DNA from: Adenanthera pavonina
Lineage: Eukaryota; Streptophyta; Magnoliopsida; Fabales; Fabaceae
Assembly: GCA_026686845.1 (NCBI GenBank)
Contig: JAIVEN010000004.1
Span: 24,522,827 to 24,586,826, forward strand
Reading direction: 5' to 3'
Length of the DNA stretch: 64,000 bases
Under the pieces are notes generated by a model. It was not told the DNA's origin. It saw only the letters and a program-made list of their open reading frames with translations, and ran no database searches. Numbering within the stretch: position 1 is the first letter of the stretch; the number at the start of each line of letters is the position of its first letter. Positions 33,295 through 44,839 of this stretch are shown piece by piece. The position numbers and the translations under genes are program-made.

Positions 33295-36152
33295 TGTAAT
33301 ATTCCTAAAAGTTAAATAACTAAAAATGTATAAGAAATTCATGAAAACAGACAGACTCCATTTTAAGTGAAATATGGCAAAAAGATCATTTTTTCTAGTT
33401 GAATGAAAAAAAGAGAAATTACTTTTTGCCCGTAGAAATTAAGATAATTACATTTTTGCCCCAAAACAGTTAAAAAGCATGTGGAGAAGAGTTTTGCAAA
33501 GATCTTGGAGAAAATTAATGCTAATGACTGAAAGAAATAAAAATTATAATTTTGCCCTGCATTATGGGTAATTTTGTAAATATGAAAAATTACTGTCAAA
33601 ACGAAGCTCTCGATAAGACGAGTCGAAAGGTATATGGCACTGAGGTTAACTAATTAAGAATAAAGAAATAAACAGTGTCAAAATTTAAATAGTAATTTTG
33701 TACTAGAAAAGTTGCATTTAGATCTACAAAAAGCAAAAAGGCAGATAGTAAAACTCTTGGGCAACACAAAAAGAGCTTTTAGAAGACAACTTAATAAAGT
33801 AATCCTAGATATAAGTTTACTTTAATTTTGTACTCATAAAGTGATTTTACAGTATAAAAGGTAGCTTTACCTATCCAAGTATGAAGTAACCGATACAATG
33901 TATTACTAGACCAGAAAAAATATGCATTATTTTAGCAAAATATTCTCTCTTGGGCATGTAAGATAGCAGCCATGTGCTTCAATGGATGATACAATTAATT
34001 TATAGAAGACTTAGAGAAGAAGTTTTCTTAATGAAGAAGTATATGGTAATCAAGTAATTAGCAAAAGTAATTAACATGCTTTATATATTCCCTCATCCAT
34101 TTTACCGAAGCATTTGGCAAAGAAAAGATAAAGGAAGGGTCTACAAAGTAGAGGGAAAGGAAAGGCTACATGAGGTAGAGAAAAGAGAAGAAAGAAAGTC
34201 CAAGGAAAATGGCAAGTTTGCTAATTTGCAATCTTCAAGTATTCTACCATAGTTTCTTAGTAGTGTGAGCTAATTTCGTTGAAATTTCTCCTCCTTCACT
34301 TGCTGTCCAATCTTGGCCTAAGCATGGTAATAAGAGGGAAGGAGTTTTTGAACCATAAATTGATGAGAAAGCACAAGAAAATGCAAGAAAGACAAGTTTT
34401 ACTGAGTTATGAAGCAAGTTTTTGAAAAACTAAGTCTTCCCTCTAAGACTTGATTTTCGGATAGCATTGAGTATAGGAAGGAGTGAGAGTTTCTTAAATT
34501 TGATGTTAAAATGGTTTCGTCATGGTGGAAAACTTTAAGGACAAGTGTTAGAATCAAGAGAAACCTTAAGATAGACAAGTTGAATCTTTCAGGGTTTCTA
34601 GGGTTTCATGGATATATGTTAAGTCATACCACGAAATTAGTGATTTAATCAAGTATTTAATGATGTCAAGGGATTTGAGGAAGTATAAGAAAGCAAGTGG
34701 AATCATTGGTTTCAAGTGAAAGCCAAATGATACTTCAAGAGATAGTTAAGCCTTTTTATTGCTCTGTTATTTCATTATGTTTATATGATAAAATTGAGTT
34801 GTCATATTGCAAATTATGTTTTCTTTGATTGGTTTAACTATAATATGAGAGGTTTTATTACTCGGGATGTCCATTTTCTGAGCCATTATACTACCAAAAT
34901 TTTTGTGACCACTGTGGCAATTTGTTATTTAAATGTGATTATTAAGTGAAATGAATAACATGATGCATAGAATGTGACTTGATACTAAGATTGTCCTAAT
35001 CTCATCTCTTCAAGCATCCCAAATTTTAGGTTCCAAGGATAGCAAGACCACTAAGAAGACAAGAAGCAAGGAGAAGACTATGGATGTCTAGAATTATAAT
35101 TGCTATTGTTACTTACTTTCTTGTAATTGTATATAAAATCATATGTGCTATTGTGAAGCTAATCTTTGCTACCATTTTTCTCTTTTGAGTCTCTGAAGAT
35201 GTTATGAGAATGACATGAATTAAGATGAACAAGTTTGAGTGATGTATATTGTGTATATATGCACTTTTGTAAATCATGGCATCATCTGGCTAATATGTGC
35301 CCCTAAGAGTTATATGGTTACTATTGATTTGAAAGGTAATGTAACATATAAGTGTTATATATTTTCAAAAACTAGACAAACAGGGATTTCTAACAAGTAA
35401 AGAGAACTTGATTTGGATCATTGTGAAAATTGTCATGAATTTTTGAAGTCAAGGTTTAAACTTGGATATAATTGGAAAACATCATATTTGATTCATAAGT
35501 ACCGCTTATTTGAAAAGTAGTATAAAATAATATGGAGCTCTAAGAATTCAGTGTTTTATATGTACAAAAAGATCTATGTTTTAAGTTTAATATACCATTG
35601 GTTTGAGAGCAACTAAAGCTATACAATGAGAGTTATGCATGCTTTTCTAAAATTGTTCTAGTGGGAGTGAGGTTTTGACCCTTAGTGATTCAAGTTGAAA
35701 TCATGCCCCGCACTAGTTAAGCAAATGTATAAAAAAATATATGTAAAGAAGACATGTATATATTTCCAATGAAATAAAGAGTGCATGATTTGACTTAGTG
35801 TAGCATGAAATATGAATTTTTAAATTATGGCCAAAATCTAAGAGAAGTGAAAAGTGACCATTTAAATAGTAAATTTTTGTGCAATAAATTGTACTAATTG
35901 GCATGACTAAAATGTTGTTTCATATTTTAAATTACTTTTAGAGACTTAAATCACCTTGATATGATTTTTCTATAATTAGTTATGAATTTTCAAAATTCGC
36001 TCAAGAAAAAAGATATGCCATATAAATAGTAACTCGAGGAAACAAAATTTTCTATCATAATCTATCATGTGATTCAAGCTTTTAAACATGTTCCATGGAG
36101 TATAATAAGGGTTCAATACATGGGTAATGTGGTCTATAGTTAAAGTATTACA
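33295..36152 (+). mobile_element. Solo LTR of the LTR-B family
   Basis: It is 2858 bp with termini TGTAATATTC and GTATTACA. It is flanked by ATATA (33290-33294) and ATACA (36153-36157), a 5-bp target duplication with one mismatch. The body aligns by eye with 10.3-11.5 kb plus 23.3-24.6 kb, for example the block 'gtaaatatgaaaaatta.tgtcaaa.gaagctctcgat' at 33573. It also aligns with 1-2085. It carries no ORF of interest. Confidence 0.75.
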
Positions 36153-37138
36153 ATACATTTCTGCATGGGGATTTTGGATGCTCAATACCATTTTAACCAC
36201 TTTTTTACTAAAACTCACAACTCAAACACTCAAATTGCCACCAATGGTCTATTGACAACTAACATCCATTTCTATTGGTCACAACCAACATAACCAACCT
36301 GTCTAAGGAGGTTCCATCCCTAAGAAACCATTCCTCCAAGTTTTGATCCCCTTGAATCTCAATTCCACATAATAGGCTTTATACCCCAAAACACACAAAT
36401 AAGGCCTAAGAACCATATTGGGTTCACAACACGACCAACCAAGCTTAACATACATATTCACAAATGCACCAAAACACATTGACCCATACCAGGGTGTCAC
36501 TCAAACCACATCGTAAAACCACAAACTGGGCATATAACCATAACCATACCATTCATCATCATCATCATTATCATCATTATACAACATACAAGCAATACTC
36601 CCAAGAAAGCTCAAAACAAGCAAGACAGGTATTACAACACTACTTGGCACAATTCATTACATAAATTGAATGGTAAAACTACCTATTACACTTAATATTC
36701 CCAGAGACAGAGAGATCTATGATTCCTTGGTCTTCTCCGGATTAGTACCAGAGTTTTCGCCTGAAATGTTAATCATAATGGGTGTAAGACAGAGTCTCAG
36801 TAACTGAGAATCACACACGAGCAACCAATAGCTATCACATCAATATATAATACATGTAATGCAATGTTATGCAATGAATTGTCGTGAATGTTCCCCCTTC
36901 GTATACGACAAGAACCATGGGTTAGTACCATCACAAGATATGCCTGATAAGTGATTCCCTTCCAAAAATCGACAAAGACTGATTCTAGGGTAAGCTCATT
37001 GCACACTAGTATGACCAAGCCAAAGGCCACACTAACAATTGGACTGTAGTTCTCATTCCACTGGACTACTCAAATTAGTCATGATTTAGGAAACGTACAT
37101 CCTCAAATCCACTACCACATTGCTCTCCTGGCCATTAG

Positions 37139-39434
37139 TGTAACACCCCTTATGATATTTTCTTGGTTTTGTATTCAAGATCGGAGGAAAACAGGATGAA
37201 GGAAGCTCAAAGTGGAGTCTGGAGGAGCTCCACGCCATGGCCTGAAGCAGGTCCGCAGCGAGGATCGAAATTTTTGCTTATATCGGGATCATTTCAGACA
37301 GTCAGAAAGAAAGAAATCGGAGAGAGCGACGAGTGAGGCGACGAGGGTTTATGATTTTCGGTGGTTTGGAGCGATTTTCGGACCAAGGGAGCTTGGATTC
37401 AAGTTGGTAAGTGACTTATACTCCTCCCTCTTCACTTTTCTACTGTTAGATTTGGGATTTTTCGATGTTAGGTTGGGATCTTCAGATTTGACCGAAATTC
37501 ACCGATTAAGACGGTTGAAATGAGGTTAATGAAGTGTGTGTTAGTGTTCTTGTTGTTTTGGTGTGAGTTTTGAAGGGATTATATGTGTTTAGAGTTTAAC
37601 CCTAGGTTGTTCTTGGTTTGAAGTGTGAAGAATCTGAGTTGTATGGAATTGTGTGATATTTGGTTATTGGTATATGTGGTTAATCAAGGATTGGTGGTAT
37701 TGTTAAGGTTGTTTGACTACTCGGAGGAAGCTAGTCGTGGGATTGGTGTTCAAGAAAGCTTGGGGAACCCGTGTGAGTGCGGTATTGACAACTAAAGGTA
37801 ACCGGTTGTTTGTTTATGTGTTTGTATGTTGATATATATATGTACATATATGCATGTTCCTTTTCATACCACGATATTGATTGTGTGTGTATGGTTTTTC
37901 TATATATATCGTGGTATGCATGGCTTATTGATGTGTGATGATTGTATATGTCATGATGTGTAGCATCCCCATACCATTGCATGCTAGCATGTCCATATGA
38001 TGTGTAATATGATGATATATGTATATGTATAGGTGTGTAGAGGCATGTTGGCATGATATTGATATCATCACCACATGATTGCATAGTGAGAGATGGATGA
38101 CGAGGTGATGATGATGAGATATGATGTGATAAAGATCCTTGTCGCTAAATCCTCTCCATGTGAGAGCCAGGCGGTAGAGGACATGATATGATATGATATC
38201 CCTATCACTAAATCCTCTCCTTGGGAGAGCCAGGTGGCAGTGGATTTGGGGATGCACCTTCTCTAAATCACCATTAATTCGTGATGGTCCAAGGGAAGGA
38301 AAGCCATGGTCCGAGCTCTAGTGTAACCATTGGCCCGGTTGCATTAGGGTAAGGTGAGCTTAGTGATGTCCCGAAATCGATCTTCACTGACTGCTGGAAG
38401 GGAATCATCTATTGAAATGTCTTATTATGATGACAGCTTGTGGTTCTAGCCGTGTATGAGGGAGAACATGCATACCATTCATTAGCATTGCATTGCACGA
38501 CTGTGTGGGTCAGTACATATATTTATATTATGTATGGTTATTCTCGGTTACTGAGACGTCGTCTCATTCCCATCTCCCATGACTAACCCTTTCAGGTGAC
38601 AGTTCTGGCTATGTACGTGGGAATAGTTTATGTAATGTTTGTATTTGGATAATGTAACTTGTGCCAAGTAGGATAGAAGGTTTTGTAATTAATGTATGAT
38701 ATTTCAGATGGTTATATGCTTGGCTGTGGATTTTGATTGCGTATGCGTGTTGTGGGTTTTCATGGTTTTGGTTGTTGGAAAGTTAGATTGGTGGTGTTTG
38801 TGAGCCTAGAGAATTTTTGGGCCTCAATGGTGTGTTTTAGGGCCTATAGCCCGTTTTGTCAAGTTGGGGTTCAAGGGGGTCAAATCTCAGAGGAGTAGTT
38901 CCTTTGAGCTGAAACCTCTTGGGACAAGTTGGTTTGGGGATTTTAGACCTGTGTGGTTGGTTTTTGAGTGACAAGTTGCCTTGGGTGGCAATTGGAGGTG
39001 GTTGATGACAAGTTTTGGTAAATAAATGGTCAAAACTGTGTCAGGTGTCCAGAATCTCCATATGGAGTCGGATTAAGGTGAACGTGGTGTCTATGGTTAG
39101 AGTGAGACTAGATTGACTTGTAGGAGTTGGAATCAAGTCAATTGGAGGTTGGAGCATAAAGTTATGCGCGTCGAAAGTTCGCCCCAAATGTTGAAGTTGC
39201 TGATATGGAACATCAGTAAGGAGGCGCCGCGACGCCAGTGTCCAGGCCGTGGCGCTAGTATGTCCAGAAGCGATGCAAAAACAGGGGAGGTCGGAGCCAC
39301 AGCGGTACTATAGCAGCCGCAGCCCCAACCCAATATTTGGTGGTTTTGGTTTCGTTTCCGCTGTTTAGGAAGTTTTAGTTGCTGTTTTGGAAGTTTTGGT
39401 TAAGACGTCAGGTGTTTGGAGCGAGGTTGTTACA
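37139..39434 (+). mobile_element. Solo LTR, Tekay-like gypsy, plus
   Basis: It is 2296 bp, TGTAACACCCC ... GGTTGTTACA. On the left it is preceded by ATTAG; on the right it is followed by ATAG(G), which fits a 5-bp duplication with one base lost. The flanks join the 'ggccat(t)aggagaggatttagtg' phrase of the surrounding minus LTR, so the insertion point is secure. It keeps the two segments that are missing from the 3' LTR of the 42.8-52.1-kb element. GC-rich blocks near 37.2-37.4 and 39.2-39.3 kb are part of the LTR. Confidence 0.85.
37865..37918. repeat. Inverted repeat in Tekay LTR (hairpin)
   Basis: CATACCACGATAT (37865-37877) is mirrored by ATATCGTGGTATG (37906-37918), with a 28-base loop. 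The same structure is found in the other LTR copies of the family (39767, 43866 and 51146). Confidence 0.85.
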
Positions 39435-41231
39435 ATAGGAGAGGATTTAGTGGTAAGGATGTATCATCATCTACCTCACCACTTGGTCATTAGTGCTTCG
39501 GTATACCATGTGGTATCATCATCGTATCTCATATCATCATCACCCTATCATCTATCTCCTAATATGCATAATATGGTGATGATGTCAAATGTCATTTTAA
39601 CATACTAATGTCATATGCAATCATCATTCTCATACTCATTAACATCGTCGTGTTAGCATGCTATCATGTGGGGGTGCATATGAATATACATATATATGTC
39701 ATAACATCATCCATTGTATATAAACATCAAGAAAATAAGGCTTACCATACCTCCACTAGCAATGCACATACCACGATATGAAAAAGACAACACATACATG
39801 AAAATATCATGGTACAACAAGGGAATGCATATATATATATAACAACAAATATAGACACATATATATCATACATCTGGTTATCTTGAATTGCTGACACATT
39901 GCATACAAGGGTTTACTTAAGCTTTTAGATTACCAACAATGAATTGAACTCCTCCAATTAACTAAACAACCACTATAGTATCATAATATCTTCAATCAAC
40001 ATAATGCATAACTTAACCAAAAATCCTTAATTTAGCCATTCAAGCTTTGTCCATGGTTCTAATAGCATAAACACATACTAATGAACCCTAAACAGCCATC
40101 CAACTTATAAACATTCATCTACAACTTGGATTCCATTCATCCTTCACTACATTCAACTTAGGGTTTAGCATAAATCATGCATAATCCCACTTAAACTCAT
40201 ACCCAAACCTTAATAACACTAAACAACACTTCATTGATCCTTTTACAACCATTTTAATCAACAAAATTCAATCAAACCTGAGTCCTCATGCATACCAATG
40301 AAAATAATCCCAAAACCGAAGAGAAAAAGGAAAAGGAAGGGTATAAATCCATATACCAACTGAGAATCAAGCTTCTAGCGTCCAAAAATTTCCTCCCAAT
40401 GTTAAGAATTCACTGCCCTAACAGAGCTCCCTTCGTTCTTCTTTAATTTCTTTCCCTTTGTCCATTTGAATCTCATCTAATTTAAAGAAGTCCTGACTCA
40501 CACCGTGGCGGATGATTAGCTCGCCATGGTGTGAGACCTTATTGCCCAAAAATATTTGAACTTCCTTTGTTCTCTCACCACCACAGCCTTGATCCATGCC
40601 TTGGCGTGAAATGCTATTAACCCATTTTCTCTAATTTGCTCTTCTTTGCCTTTCCTCCAGTCCTAGTTCCCCCATTGTTACAAAAAATAAAGGGCATACT
40701 TCTCATTAGACTCATGCTAAGTTCAGGACAACATATTGAGGGTTGTTACATCTTTGGTTCTATTGTGACTTGTAGGGGTGGCTTTAGAGGTCAAGAGTTG
40801 CATAAGTAGGGTTTTAGAAGTAGTTAATAGCTTATGTTGGTCTAAAAATGACTACTTTGATCTTGAAAGTCCGAAATCTCCATATAGAGAATATTTTGAG
40901 GTGTAGCTTATTCCCACAATTTGATAAATAGCAGAGTAACTTATAGGCTCTGGAATCGGGTCAATCGAAAAGGAGTGAGGAGTTATGTGCATTGAATGTT
41001 AGGCAAAATATCATAAAAAAGCTTATATAAAAATTTATATGTGGTGTAACAGCGCCCAAGACCAAGACCGTAGTGCCATGCCATTTTGCTTCTCCTCTAA
41101 GTCATCCAGGATCTTCTCTCGCTGCAACTCCAGGTGTCGTGCCATGCTATGGCGACACCCTTGCTTCCGGGTCTTCTATGCCATGTCATTGCATCGTAGG
41201 ATGTAGCTTGGTCATTTTGTACAATGTTACA

Positions 41232-42807
41232 TATAGATTGAACATCAATTTTTTTTTGTTACAAATTGAATAATGATTTTTTTTTGTCATCATCTAGGAG
41301 TGTCCCTTGCAAACAATAAGAATTAATATTCCCCAAAATAGTAAGAATAAAGGGTAAATCCCTCCCTAGGGATACCATGGTATTGAATAAGAAATTTTGT
41401 TTTCAAAAATTATATACCACAAAACTTTGAAGAGAATCCTCTTAGTTATAATTATAAAGTTAGAGAGACAGAAAGAGAGCGGTGGGCCCCACTCTTGTGG
41501 CAGGCACCCACATGTTTATTCACAATAAACTAAGAGTAATATTAAGAAAACTGGACTAGTTACTAAATCAGCTAATGTATTGGTTCAAGATTCATGGGTC
41601 AAATAGGAGTTGAACCAGTTATAATTAATAGGTATCATAAAGAGTAAAATGAACTTATCAGATAGAGAAAAAAAACTTGGGAAATAAAAAATGAGCACAA
41701 ATTAGAGGAAACAAGTTAAAGGAAAAGCAAGGGATGAACCTTTATTATCAAATAATGTTAAGAGAACTTAAAATAACAGTTGATATAAGATGAAGGAAGT
41801 AATTATTATAGATAATAATAAAAATATAAAAAATAAATTTCTAATCAAGAATAAAATTCTAAAGAAATTGAAATAATTAAAATTATGTAAATATTATATA
41901 TGATTTGAGAAGAAGTGAGATCACAAATAAAGATTTCACCTTCCATAATATTACGCAATTATATTCGTGGAATGACATAAAATTGGTTGTGTTCATATAG
42001 CCTACAGCTAGCTATGACTTTTGTTTATCTCAGTATTAAAAAATTGGACCAACCATTGAATTGATTGAGACATTGGTTCAAGATTCAATGGTCAAATCGG
42101 GATTAGACCAGTTATAAATAAATTGATATATTTTAAATAATGTAGATAAAAAATATAAAAGATATTTATTCATGATCATAAAATTAATATTCAATTTAGG
42201 ATGAAAAATAAATTTAATAATTTTTAATTTTATATATCATATAGAAAATTAAAAATATTATTAATAAGTTTTGCAATCTAATATTAAAATCTAAATATGT
42301 TAATATTTATTTATAATTATATTTTGAATTCAAAATTATCAATCGATATTCTATTTTGATATTATTTGTTAAGTAAATTTATTATTATTGATGATTGTGT
42401 ATCATAATAATACTTATACAATATTATAATATATAAAGAAAAAATTTATATAAAAATAAGGTTACTTAGTACTAAAAATAATATTATTTTATCTTTAAAA
42501 TAAAAAAATATTTAAAAATTTTAATTAAAAAAAAGAAGTCAAACCAGTTCAATCGGTTTTATACCGGTTCATACCAATTCTAAAATTGTCTAATCTTCAT
42601 CTATGGCTGGATTGGATCAGGTACCGATTCCAGTGACATCGGTTGAATCGACCAATCTAATTTGATTTTTAATATACAAATCATAGTTGAGATTTAAGAG
42701 AAATATTAAAATTCAACATAGAGGAGTGTGAGATTTGTTTATTAATAAATAAAATAATAATTTAAACAAGTCATGATGAGAAAGTTTAAAGTGTCTGAAG
42801 CCCATGT
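41232..42807. other. AT-rich gene-free stretch with a duplicated motif
   Basis: No gene or known element is evident. A phrase of about 50 bases ('ATTGGTTCAAGATTCA..GGTCAAAT.GG.....ACCAGTTATA') occurs twice in direct orientation, at about 41579 and 42071. Near 42545-42660 there is a run of 'ggtt(t)ata/ccggttca/ggttgaatcgacc' words, and similar 'ccggttttt/aactggttcttagctgg' words lie at 52510-52620 on the far side of the gypsy element. These may be the two sides of one older repeat that the gypsy element entered. Confidence 0.4.
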
Positions 42808-44817
42808 TGTAACACCCTACCTCCTTATACCTCCAAACTTAACCAAATGCTTCAAAATTTAACTAAACACAACCTTGATACCTCGAAACAACGCTCCAAA
42901 GCTTCAAACAGCGGAAACGACTCACAAAACACCAAAAGCTGGGCTGGAGCCGCGACCGCTACAGTACCGCAGCGGCTCCAGCCTTCCCTGCTTCTGCAAC
43001 GCTTCTGGACACACTGGCGCCGCGGCCTACCCTCCACTTTTACCTCAATCCAACTCCATATGGAGATTCTGGACTCTAAACACCATTTTGGTCACTTATT
43101 GACCAAAACTCACCACTAACAACCTCCAATTGCCACCAAAGGCAAATGGACACTCCCAGACCAACCATGCAAGTCCAAAACCCCCAAATTAACTTGTCCA
43201 AAGAGGCTTCACCTCAAAGGAACCACTCCTCTGAGATTTGACCCCTTGGAACCCAACTTGAACAAATGGGCTACAGGCCCTACAACAAACCAACAAGACT
43301 CCTCGACATCCAAAATCATACAACCACACATATCACATACATAAACATACATACAACCAGTCTCAACCACATCATTATCCATTACAAACCATTCTCTATC
43401 CTACTTGGCACCCGATACAATATCCAATTACATAAATACTACATAGACCTAATATTCCCACATTCACTGCTACTCACGCGCCATCTCTGGACTAGGGCCA
43501 GAACCGTCACCTGAAAGGTTAGTTTACTTCCCCTGGACCACCTCGAATTGTTGGTGATTTAGGGAAGGTGCAGTCCACTGCCGCCTGGCTTCCCGGGCCA
43601 TAGGGGAGGATTTAGTGACAGGGATCCCATCCTTATTCTCCCTAAACATATATCATATCAAATCATATCATCATCATATCGTCATCACCACCCATATCAC
43701 CATATATTGCAACCTCACAATGCCATGTGGTGATGCTCATGTATCATCATATACTCATCATCATCATGTCACAATGTTATGTATGCATCATGTCATGTCA
43801 TGTCAATGTCATCATCATAACCATCATCAATGTCATAATCATCATAACTATCATCTAGCTGTGTGCATACCACGATATATAGAAAACAGTATACACAATC
43901 ATATCAATATTGTGGTATGAAAGAAACATGCATATATATAAATAATATACATACCAATATACCATACAATATAATCAAACAAACACCCGGTTACCTCAAT
44001 TGTCGTTACCACACACACACGAGTCTTATAAGCTGCCTTGAACTGTCCAATACGTGTGAACCCCTCTCAATTAGCCGATAACCTTCATAATATCACAATT
44101 CAACCATTAACACCACATACCAAATAACCAAATATCACAATTCAACCACATTAACCTAACCTAAGGTTCCAACACCCTTTTCATACATCAATAAGCTCTT
44201 AGGGATCACTCAAACACTACACAACCTCATACACTTCGGATTCCCAAGAGCTCTAACCGAAAACAACCTAGAGTTAAGCTCAAATCAAACATACACCCTT
44301 CAAAACTCACATCCAAGTAACAAGAATACCAAAACACACTCCATTAACCTCAAAACATCTATTTCAATCGGTGGATTTCGCCCCAACTCGGAAATCCAAC
44401 CTTAACACCGAAAATGCCAAACTTCAACCGAAGAAAATGGAGAGGGAGGAGTAGAGAACACTTACCAACTTGAATCCAGGCTATTGAGGTCCGAAAATTG
44501 TTCCTAGACACCGGAAATCTCAAACCTGAGCTCTGCTCCTCTTGATCTCCCTCGGTTTCCTCTGTTTCTTTCTTTCCCGTCCGATCTAACTGATCCGGAT
44601 TCAAACAATTTTCCCAACTCTCGCCATGGCTCCAGCACACCTCGCCGCGGCTCCACCCAATAATCCGAAACAATGCTACTGGAAAGCTCCTCACCGAGGC
44701 GACCCTGCTCCTCACCGCGGCATGGAGTTCTTCCAGACTCCACTTGAGCCTTCCTCCGTCCTGTTTCCTCCGGTCCTAAAACACAATGCCAAGAAAAATA
44801 ACATGAGGGGTGTTACA
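42808..44817 (-). repeat. 3' LTR of the gypsy element (shorter)
   Basis: It is 2010 bp, 414 bp shorter than the other LTR. Two blocks are missing: one of about 166 bp at about 43031 and one of about 270 bp at about 43526. Both blocks are present in the 5' LTR and in the solo LTR at 37139-39434, so they were lost here. An inverted repeat (CATACCACGATAT at 43866 and ATATTGTGGTATG at 43907) is kept. Confidence 0.9.
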
Positions 44818-44835
44818 CTCTCCCCTCCTTATAAA
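44818..44835 (-). other. Polypurine tract of the gypsy element
   Basis: Plus-strand reading CTCTCCCCTCCTTAT directly inside the 3' LTR. On the element strand this is a purine run ending AGGGGAGAG next to TGTAACACC. Confidence 0.85.
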
Positions 44836-44839
44836 AATT

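Larger units (their letters stand above)
32990..40750 (-). mobile_element. Tekay-like solo LTR, minus, containing two further solo LTRs
   Basis: Pieces 32990-33294, 36153-37138 and 39435-40750 form one LTR of about 2.6 kb. It starts TGTAACACTG and ends GGGTTGTTACA. The flanking target duplication is perfect: TCTTT (32985-32989 and 40751-40755). Internal order matches the LTRs of the 42.8-52.1-kb element. It was later hit by an LTR-B solo LTR (33295-36152) and by a plus-oriented Tekay solo LTR (37139-39434). Confidence 0.82.
29570..41231 (+). mobile_element. Outer Tekay-like LTR, plus orientation, with nested insertions
   Basis: The pieces 29570-30419, 31925-32989 and 40751-41231 join into one plus-oriented LTR. 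In order they carry a 'cagcttgaggtaac' block, the 'ctaaatagtcatcttttgg' block, 'ggttac..ggacatgtctca', the 'aaaatggtttctttgggtgg' block and 'aatctccatat.gag'. The LTR ends GTACAATGTTACA at 41231. The left end is not preserved next to the minisatellite. Inserted into it are a copia solo LTR (30420-31924) and a minus-oriented Tekay LTR (32990-40750). No coding sequence. Confidence 0.65.

Noticed and set aside
43615..43920. His/Thr-rich ORFs repeated at 50886-51200
   Set aside because: They come from CAT/ATC trinucleotide runs in the Tekay LTR.
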